DNA of 12,936 bases from GCA-2726245 sp035513655 (GTDB taxonomy: Bacteria > Planctomycetota > Planctomycetia > Pirellulales > Pirellulaceae): NCBI GenBank assembly GCA_035513655.1, contig DATKBV010000494.1, positions 1-12,936 of the forward strand. The letters run 5' to 3'. Positions 6,996 to 12,936 of the stretch are shown piece after piece. Position 1 is the stretch's first letter, and each line of letters opens with the position of its first letter. A program made the position numbers and the translations under genes. The notes beneath the pieces were generated by a model, which saw only the letters and a list, made by a program, of their open reading frames with translations, ran no database searches and had not been told where the DNA came from.

Positions 6996-8327
6996 TTACT
7001 CGTGACGCAACGCTTCGATCGGGTCCATTTGAGCGGCGCGATAGGCCGGATACAAGCCGAACATCACTCCAATCACGACCGAGATACAAAATGCGAGCGG
7101 AATCGAGGCCGGGACGATGATCGGCGTGACGTCGCGCACGACGTCGGGCAAACTCGCAATCAACTCGGGCGCGAAATGCCTTACAATTTCGCGGGCACCG
7201 TCGATGGTCGGTGGACAGAGTAAGCCAACGAGAACGCCAACGAAACCGCCCAAAACGGACATGGCGATGGTTTCGACCAAGAACTGCCGCACGATATCGG
7301 AACGTCGAGCACCCAGCGCCCGTCGCACACCAATCTCGCGCGTCCGTTCCGTCACCGTCGCCAGCATGATGTTCATGATGCCGATGCCGCCGACAAGCAG
7401 TGAAATCGCGGCGATCAAGCCCATAAACACCATAAACATCATCCGCATCCGCTTCGCTTGTTCGAGTAATTCGAGGGGTACGATGACGGCCGTGTCCTTC
7501 AGTTTGCCGTGGTTCTTGAGCAGCGTTTGCTCGACCAGTTCCGCGGTCTTTTGCACATTGTTGATGCTGTCGATTCGAAGCGTGATCTGATTCAGCTCGA
7601 CTGTTTCGCCTTCGCGCGAACCACCACTGCGCATCACGACCGTATCGCCAATCCGCTTCCGCATGGTGCTGATCGGGATATAGATGTCGTTGGAAAAATC
7701 TTGGGCGTCGAGTGATCCGCCAATTGCGGCCGTTGGCGGACGATCGCGACAGATACCCACGACCGTATAGTAGTCGTTATGCTCTTGAAGATAGACGCGA
7801 CGTCCGAGCGGATCTTCGTAAGGAAACAAACGCTCGACGACTTTGGATGCCAGCACGCAATGGTTCTGCGTCAACTTGACTTCGGCATCTGTGATGAAAT
7901 GGCCTCGCTCGATGAACAGGCGCGTGACATCCGCATACTCCGGTGTGCAGCCGACAACACGGCATTCGATTGTGCTGTCCGCGTAGCGCACTTCACGGCG
8001 CATTTCCCGAATGGGCAACGCGCTCTTAATGGTGGGAATCGTCTCCACAAGCAGCTCGTAGTCTTCCCGCAACAAACCGTAAGGAAGAATGAAGGCACCC
8101 GCGGAAGCTGCCGGAGGATTCAACGGTTTGACGGAGCGGACCATGATGTTGTCGGCACCTAGCCCTTCGATCTGCCGCTGAGCCTCCTGGCTAATGCCTT
8201 CGCCAATGGCCAGCAACCAAATCACACTCGCCACGCCGATGAAGATGCCCAACACCGTCAGCGCAGTCCGCATCGGATGGAGCAGTAAGCTCTTGATGCC
8301 AAGCCGCCATGTTCGAAGCCAAAGCAT
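6996..8327 (-). CDS. MacB/FtsX-type ABC transporter permease
   Basis: The membrane subunit of a mechanotransmission-type ABC exporter. The 443-residue product has the MacB layout without a fused ATPase. The first helix is at about 21-41, preceded by the coupling segment SLLLHPMRTALTVLGI. A large periplasmic domain covers about 45-295, with three further helices at about 297-318, 350-371 and 408-428. Family signatures are GGIGIMNIMLATVTERTREI and GVRRALGARRSDI (313-345), and the end YPAYRAAQMDPIEALRHE. The ATG at 8327 follows the ATPase stop codon with no gap (TAAATG) and has no clear ribosome site of its own, so translational coupling is likely. With the ATPase, adaptor and TolC-like gene it fits a MacAB-TolC-type pump. 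The substrate is unknown: macrolides, lipoproteins, peptides and siderophores are all exported by relatives. Confidence 0.93.
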   Translation of the reverse strand: MLWLRTWRLGIKSLLLHPMRTALTVLGIFIGVASVIWLLAIGEGISQEAQRQIEGLGADNIMVRSVKPLNPPAASAGAFILPYGLLREDYELLVETIPTIKSALPIREMRREVRYADSTIECRVVGCTPEYADVTRLFIERGHFITDAEVKLTQNHCVLASKVVERLFPYEDPLGRRVYLQEHNDYYTVVGICRDRPPTAAIGGSLDAQDFSNDIYIPISTMRKRIGDTVVMRSGGSREGETVELNQITLRIDSINNVQKTAELVEQTLLKNHGKLKDTAVIVPLELLEQAKRMRMMFMVFMGLIAAISLLVGGIGIMNIMLATVTERTREIGVRRALGARRSDIVRQFLVETIAMSVLGGFVGVLVGLLCPPTIDGAREIVRHFAPELIASLPDVVRDVTPIIVPASIPLAFCISVVIGVMFGLYPAYRAAQMDPIEALRHE

Positions 8328-9032
8328 TTAATTCAAGACAACTCGGTTTTCGGTGCGGATATCCGTCTGGACCATGCCGTCTCGCAAACGGATCACCCGC
8401 TTGGCGTGTGCGGCGACTTCGTCTTCATGAGTCACAATGATGATCGTTTTACCGAGCTGATTCAGGTTCTCGAACAGCCGCAAGATCTCTTCCGTCGTCA
8501 CCGTGTCGAGATTTCCGGTCGGCTCGTCCGCGAGGATAAAGTAGGGATCGTTGACCAAACTGCGCGCAATCGCGACTCGTTGCTGCTGACCACCCGAGAG
8601 TTGTGCGGGACGGTGACCGAGGCGATCCTCCAGGCCTACCATCGCCGCGAGCTCCAGGCATCGTGCTCGGTCGCTTTTACTCAGTCGGCCCTGGTAATAG
8701 AGTGGAACTTCGATGTTCTCGACGACCGTTAACTGCTGGATCAAATTGTACGACTGAAAGACGAAGCCGATCCGCGTAGCCCGCGTATAGGAAAGTTGAT
8801 TGTCATTCATCTTGGCGACGTTGGCATCGCCCAGATACATCGATCCCGATGTTGGTCGATCAAGACAACCCAGCAAGTTAAGCAGCGTGCTCTTGCCGGA
8901 ACCCGATGGGCCCATGATCGCGACATAGTCGCCTTCGGGAACGTCGAACGTAACCCCACGCAGGGCGCGCACCGTCTCGCTCTTCAGCACGTAGTGTTTG
9001 GTGAGATCTTCTAGTTTCGCGGCGAGTTTCAC
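8328..9032 (-). CDS. MacB/LolD-type ABC transporter ATPase
   Basis: The cytoplasmic nucleotide-binding subunit that drives the neighbouring permease. The 234-residue product carries every catalytic motif: Walker A GPSGSGKS (41-48), Q-loop glutamine Q93 (VFQS), signature LSGGQ (145-149), Walker B ILADEP (166-171), D-loop GNLD (173-176) and H-loop His202 (VTHED). Length and the segments GDYVAIMGPSGSGKSTLLNL and TSGSMYLGD place it in the LolD/FtsE/MacB group. The start codon is GTG (9030-9032), overlapping the adaptor's TGA stop as GTGA, a strong sign of translational coupling. The C-terminal tail RTENRVVLN is ordinary. Confidence 0.95.
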   Translation of the reverse strand: MKLAAKLEDLTKHYVLKSETVRALRGVTFDVPEGDYVAIMGPSGSGKSTLLNLLGCLDRPTSGSMYLGDANVAKMNDNQLSYTRATRIGFVFQSYNLIQQLTVVENIEVPLYYQGRLSKSDRARCLELAAMVGLEDRLGHRPAQLSGGQQQRVAIARSLVNDPYFILADEPTGNLDTVTTEEILRLFENLNQLGKTIIIVTHEDEVAAHAKRVIRLRDGMVQTDIRTENRVVLN

Positions 9033-10855
9033 TGGCCACCCCCAGGCGGTCCGCCACCGGGGCCTCCTGCTCCAGGCTCGCGGTCACTACCACCTCCACC
9101 ACTCGCGAAGGCCGCAGTCAATTCCGCGGCATCGTAGAAGCCATCGCCGTTCGTATCGGCGGTCGACAGCCGATTGCGCAATTGCTCGGGCAATTCGTCG
9201 ACCGAGAGCTTGCCATCGCCGTTCTGGTCCATGCGTTGAATCATCTGGGCTGGATTCCCGCCGCGTCCGCCAGCACTGTCGCGACCAGCGCTTGGTTCAC
9301 CTTCAGCGGGAGGGCCGGCTTCTGAGGTGCGCGGCGGCGACTCAGCACTAGGTGTCGAAGCAGCTTTCTTTGCGATCTCTTCGGAAACCGCGTCGCCCGG
9401 TTCAGGGAATCGCGTCTGGTCAAACTTGTCGACGTGCTTGCGCGGGTTGAGAACGACCCGATCGCCAGCGTTTATCGTCTCTGACGCTGTTTCGTCAATG
9501 GCGACCATTTTGTCGTTCGTGGAACTGATGACGACCTCGCGAGTATCCCAGTTCGTGCCGTTTTTGACCAAGCAGAATGTTTTGCCAAGCCGCTCATAGA
9601 TGGCTTGCACGGGGATCTGCAGCGCGTTGTCGCGATGTTCGACGTGGATTTGAACTTCTGCCGTGAGACCGACACGAAGGTCCGGCGGAGGAGACAATAT
9701 CTTGATCAGCGTGACATACTCTTTGGCGGATGCACTCCAAAAGTTACCCGGCTCGGCATACTTGTTCACCTTGGTAACTTCCCCTGGCACTGTCTTGTCC
9801 CCAAACGCATCGATCCGAATCGTAACAGGCATCCCTTCGTGGACGAGCGTGATCCGGGATTCGCTGATCTTCGCCTTGATCTGCATCGATTGCGGATCGG
9901 GCAAGCGGATGATGACTTGCCGCTCGCGGACGGCGATGCCTGGTTCGACGACAAACTCACTGCCGCTTCGACTGCTTTGCACATTCGCGTAAACAACTTG
10001 CCCAGCGGCCGGCGCGACGGCTTTGCATTTGACGAATTGGTCCTGGATCTCTTGAAGCGTTTTGACTTCCTCCTGATAACTGTCTTTTTCGTTTCGCCAT
10101 TTCACTTCGGCCGCTTTGATATCGCTCTCCAGTTGCGTCAGCATCTTCCTCTTGGTGAAGTCTTCCAGGACCTTCAGTTTTTGATTGGCGAGATCGAGTT
10201 CGTTCTTGGCCGCATCGACGCGAAACTCTTCACCCTCAAGTTGCAACGAGGAGAGTACGCCTCGGGACACGAGGCGTTTGATCGAGTCATATGAGAGTTG
10301 CGCCTTCTTCAGGCTTTCCTCGGCGACAAAGATCTCGTTTTCGATCATCTTCCTTTGTTCATTGTAGGTGCCACTCAAGTATTCTTCCCTGGCGATCAGC
10401 GCAGTGTCGTAAGTTGCCTGGGCTTGGATCATGATCGCTTCGCTGGTATTCACGACGATCCGCTGACGACTCAACTCCTGTTCGATAGCGGAGGAGTCGA
10501 AGGTGACGAGCCAATCGCCTGCCTGGACATGCGTCCCTTCCGGGATCACATCGATAATCGAAGTGGCGGTCCCGGTACCGGCGGATCTTGCCCGGACCTC
10601 GCACCGAATCTCGACGTTGTTAGAGCTTTCGACTTCGCCTTCCTCGAGGACAATATGGTCGTAGGTGCCGCGAGTCACCTCGGCCAACAACGGAATCGAC
10701 GCGGGGTCCGGGCCACGCGTGCGCAAGGCAAACCAAGTGACTCCCACACCGAGCGCGACGATAACTAGCCCGACGAGGACAAATAGCGACACAGAGCCAA
10801 GTGACCAGTGGACGGACGGTTTCGCCAGCTTTCGCCGGGCGCGAGTGCGAAACAT
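9029..10855 (-). CDS. HlyD/MacA-type periplasmic adaptor with C-terminal EF-hand pair
   Basis: A membrane-fusion adaptor that joins the inner-membrane permease to an outer-membrane duct. The 608-residue product has a basic N-terminus and one membrane helix (about 21-43). A split biotinyl-lipoyl domain follows (VIPEGTHVQAGDWLVTFDSS, 103-122, and APAAGQVVYANV, 281-292). Between its halves lies a long coiled coil (about 123-275). Beta-barrel and membrane-proximal domains cover about 325-475. The C-terminus is unusual: a Pro/Ala/Glu-rich linker (about 485-535), then two canonical EF-hand loops with D543, N545, D547 and E554, and D567, N569, D571 and E578, ending in a Gly/Pro-rich tail. Typical MacA is about 370 residues long, so roughly 120 residues are added. 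AAAGGA lies 7 nt before the ATG. The order adaptor, ATPase, permease is the classic operon. Confidence 0.93.
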   Translation of the reverse strand: MFRTRARRKLAKPSVHWSLGSVSLFVLVGLVIVALGVGVTWFALRTRGPDPASIPLLAEVTRGTYDHIVLEEGEVESSNNVEIRCEVRARSAGTGTATSIIDVIPEGTHVQAGDWLVTFDSSAIEQELSRQRIVVNTSEAIMIQAQATYDTALIAREEYLSGTYNEQRKMIENEIFVAEESLKKAQLSYDSIKRLVSRGVLSSLQLEGEEFRVDAAKNELDLANQKLKVLEDFTKRKMLTQLESDIKAAEVKWRNEKDSYQEEVKTLQEIQDQFVKCKAVAPAAGQVVYANVQSSRSGSEFVVEPGIAVRERQVIIRLPDPQSMQIKAKISESRITLVHEGMPVTIRIDAFGDKTVPGEVTKVNKYAEPGNFWSASAKEYVTLIKILSPPPDLRVGLTAEVQIHVEHRDNALQIPVQAIYERLGKTFCLVKNGTNWDTREVVISSTNDKMVAIDETASETINAGDRVVLNPRKHVDKFDQTRFPEPGDAVSEEIAKKAASTPSAESPPRTSEAGPPAEGEPSAGRDSAGGRGGNPAQMIQRMDQNGDGKLSVDELPEQLRNRLSTADTNGDGFYDAAELTAAFASGGGGSDREPGAGGPGGGPPGGGQ

Positions 10856-11100
10856 GACTTAATCCTTTTGAATGAGAACTCGAAGGAGTTCCATTGTGAG
10901 GCCGGAACCTGGGCGTGAGATCGACTGACTATTCTAATTCCTCGCGAGCCGCGTTGTCACCCATTGCAACTTGCTGGAGGAAGATTTGTTCGAAATCGGC
11001 CTAGTCGCCGATGAATGCCTACCTAATTGTGAAGACCCGCCCAAGTACCCACAACACTACTGAACCCTGCCGAGCGGCGATCGTTCCGAAAATTCCTACG
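10856..11100 (-). other. 245-bp gap between TolC-like gene and adaptor gene
   Basis: No protein-like frame, tRNA or strong hairpin followed by T-run was seen here. Being upstream of the adaptor gene, it probably holds its 5' leader and could hold a promoter for the adaptor-ATPase-permease set, but no convincing -35/-10 pair can be picked out. The adaptor's AAAGGA ribosome site lies at its right-hand transcription end (10863-10868 on the minus strand). Confidence 0.3.
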
Positions 11101-12936
11101 CTAGTCAACAGCTGGCAGGCGTATCATCGGCACAGTCAAATTGTAGTCGTAACTTACGGGCAGAACAGGGACACTCGGTTCAATCCGCGGTAGCGGTTGA
11201 GGGCCGCGTGCGAAATCTCGGCGCGATGATGATCGTGCTTCGTTGCCGGTTGGTTGGGGGACGGGCAGTTCCGAGCCGGGATGTGCTTGAGGATTGGGCA
11301 AAAGTTCGGGTTCCGCAGGCAGATCAAAGATATATTCACACCCCCCCTCCTCGAATCCAATCGGTGCCGGAAATCCGTACTCTTCGCCGACTGGACCTGG
11401 GTCGATCCAGTTGCCTTCGGAGTCGAGGTTCATGGTGCCGAGGTCTAGATCCAGGTTCAAACGCTGAACTTCATAGTTGACCCAGACGTTCAAAAAGTCG
11501 GTTTGTGCGGTTTGCAGGTCGCCCAGAGCGGAAACGACGTCGCGCGCCGCGGTAACTCCAGCTTCTTGCCCCCGTTCTTCCCTCAGCTTCTGAATCTGGT
11601 CGTTCAAGACGACTTGATCGATGGCGGACAGCACGGCGACGCGTCGCTCTTCAAAGTTGACACGGTTCAAGTCGATCGTCCGCAACGTGTTTCGCAAGCT
11701 CTGCGTCACGCCGTCGACGTACGCATAGTAACTTCGCTTGGCCTGCTGATATTCGATCAACGACTGGCGATAGGTATTGCGTTCCGTCAAGCGAGTAATC
11801 GGCGCGTCGAAGCGCAGTGACATGCGCAGCTCCTCCGCCGCGTCACTGCCGAGCGTGCCGTTGAACTCAAGATCCAAAATGCCTTCCAGGTTGTCCGCGT
11901 TGAATTCGATCAACCGCCATGCATCGACGAGCGAGGTTCTCGCATTCATCCAGTCGCGCCGGTAACGACGCGCGATCTCGACCGCCATGTCCCATTTCAA
12001 ATCGATCGGTGTGACGCGGACCGCATGGGTTCGGGCTCGAGCCTGCACCAGCGAAATGTCGAGGATGTCGTCGGACAGTTCCGACAACAAACTTGGCGTC
12101 GCGAAGATGACTTTCTGTTCCAGTATTTCAGCCAGTTCTGCTCCGGCAGGCTTCGCTTCCGCATTGAGTAGTGATTCAATCACTCCCTGAATGGCGGCAA
12201 GTGGTTCGGCATACGAATTGAGTTGTGCTTCCAATCGGTTCGCGTCTTCATTCAGTGCCACGGGAGCGGCTTTGAGGGCCACGACGTCGAACACGGAAGC
12301 ATCGATGTCGGCTAGCAATGTCATTTGGCAGGGGTCCAGCCCGCCATAGCGATCGAAGCGGCCGAACTCTTGCTCGTACTTCGTTTTGATGGCCAGCAAG
12401 TCGCGTTCACGATCGTCGAGCGAATTGACCAGGCGCTCGATGTCCTTGCGCGTTTCGGCCAACGTGCCGGCCGCGACGCGTGCATAGATCTGACGAATCC
12501 GGTTGAGCATATCGCGTTGCACGCGGAGGCGCTCGGCGAGTTCATCGCTCCACATCGCCGGCGCGGGAATCTCGCCATCTTCGCCCGCTCGCAACAGATC
12601 AAGGATCTGCTCGTTGGTCCGGCCCACCGCGTTTCGCAGCTCCGTAACTTCGCCTTGTGACCGAATGATTTCTGGAGAGATCAGATTGAATTGATCGAGC
12701 ATGTTGTCTTGAATGTTTACACATAGTTGCGGCGGCAAACCGATCGTCCGCTTGAAGTTGTCGAGGGTCGATTGATAACTGGCTTGGCTGTTCAGCAAAC
12801 GGCTTTCGGCATTCAGCAGCGCCTGCCGCGCTTGCGCAATCTGCAGCCGCTCGCGGATGATCGTCTCGGGATCGTCCGGAATCTTCGTCAGGTTTTCGCG
12901 CAAGGAGTCACGGAGTTGCACGAGATTGCTGCGCAG
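11101..12936 (-). CDS. TolC-family outer-membrane efflux protein, 5' end outside window
   Basis: An outer-membrane channel/duct partner for the exporter downstream. The frame is open to the window edge, giving 611 residues, and the true start and signal peptide lie beyond it. TolC-like coiled coil appears near the edge (QARQALLNAESRLLNSQ, then LDNFKRTIGLPPQL at about residues 58-71). The second TolC-like half begins around 310 (AVEIARRYRRDWMNARTSLV, DAWRLIEF) and runs to about 500 with YRQSLIEYQQAKRSYYAYV and the closing helix TAQTDFLNVWVNYEVQRLNL. Between them lies a helical Glu/Leu/Arg-rich insert of about 200 residues that ordinary TolC (about 430-490 mature residues) lacks. The tail is Pro-rich (about 510-595). 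It is first in the strand's gene order, 245 nt before the adaptor. Confidence 0.82.
   Translation of the reverse strand: MRSNLVQLRDSLRENLTKIPDDPETIIRERLQIAQARQALLNAESRLLNSQASYQSTLDNFKRTIGLPPQLCVNIQDNMLDQFNLISPEIIRSQGEVTELRNAVGRTNEQILDLLRAGEDGEIPAPAMWSDELAERLRVQRDMLNRIRQIYARVAAGTLAETRKDIERLVNSLDDRERDLLAIKTKYEQEFGRFDRYGGLDPCQMTLLADIDASVFDVVALKAAPVALNEDANRLEAQLNSYAEPLAAIQGVIESLLNAEAKPAGAELAEILEQKVIFATPSLLSELSDDILDISLVQARARTHAVRVTPIDLKWDMAVEIARRYRRDWMNARTSLVDAWRLIEFNADNLEGILDLEFNGTLGSDAAEELRMSLRFDAPITRLTERNTYRQSLIEYQQAKRSYYAYVDGVTQSLRNTLRTIDLNRVNFEERRVAVLSAIDQVVLNDQIQKLREERGQEAGVTAARDVVSALGDLQTAQTDFLNVWVNYEVQRLNLDLDLGTMNLDSEGNWIDPGPVGEEYGFPAPIGFEEGGCEYIFDLPAEPELLPNPQAHPGSELPVPQPTGNEARSSSRRDFARGPQPLPRIEPSVPVLPVSYDYNLTVPMIRLPAVD

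Noticed and set aside
9605..10294. 229-residue plus-strand frame opposite the adaptor gene
   Set aside because: The adaptor frame has lipoyl-domain and coiled-coil signatures over this span; the opposite frame has none.

Overview
The window looks like chromosomal DNA from a planctomycete, probably of the Pirellulales type. This is inferred from gene style, not from a database search. The pointers are a Ser/Thr kinase with the N-terminal module and HRDLKPHN/DWG motifs common in planctomycetes, an efflux adaptor with C-terminal EF-hands, a TolC-like protein with LVDAWR-type helices, weak or absent Shine-Dalgarno sites at several genes, and a palindromic intergenic repeat.

Left part, plus strand (1-2150). 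The window opens inside an IscU/SufU/NifU-type Fe-S scaffold gene. Its reading frame is broken by a single +1 shift near base 160, so it is either a decayed gene or a sequence error. A 76-residue one-helix membrane protein and an intact miaB (tRNA methylthiotransferase) follow. MiaB is itself an Fe-S enzyme, so the scaffold next to it is functionally coherent.

Middle part (2151-5036). A 136-bp nested inverted repeat, resembling a MITE or REP element, fills most of the miaB/kinase gap. Next comes a 725-residue Ser/Thr protein kinase ending in about six membrane helices, then a small hypothetical gene preceded by a hairpin.

Right part, minus strand (5053-12936). Reading in the direction of transcription, there is a TolC-like outer-membrane factor (5' end outside the window), a 245-bp gap, and a tightly packed set: a MacA/HlyD-like adaptor with two EF-hands, a MacB-type ATPase (GTG start overlapping the adaptor stop), a MacB/FtsX-type permease (directly abutting), and a 283-residue membrane protein of unknown function 5 nt later. 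L-threonine 3-dehydrogenase (tdh) follows 57 nt further on. The first four proteins form a plausible envelope-spanning MacAB-TolC-like export machine. The 283-residue protein may be an accessory. The dehydrogenase is probably a metabolic neighbour.

No tRNA, rRNA, CRISPR array, transposase or phage gene was seen. The least ordinary items are the frameshifted scaffold, the nested palindrome, the polytopic kinase tail, and the EF-hand extension of the efflux adaptor. None amounts to a clearly new system.
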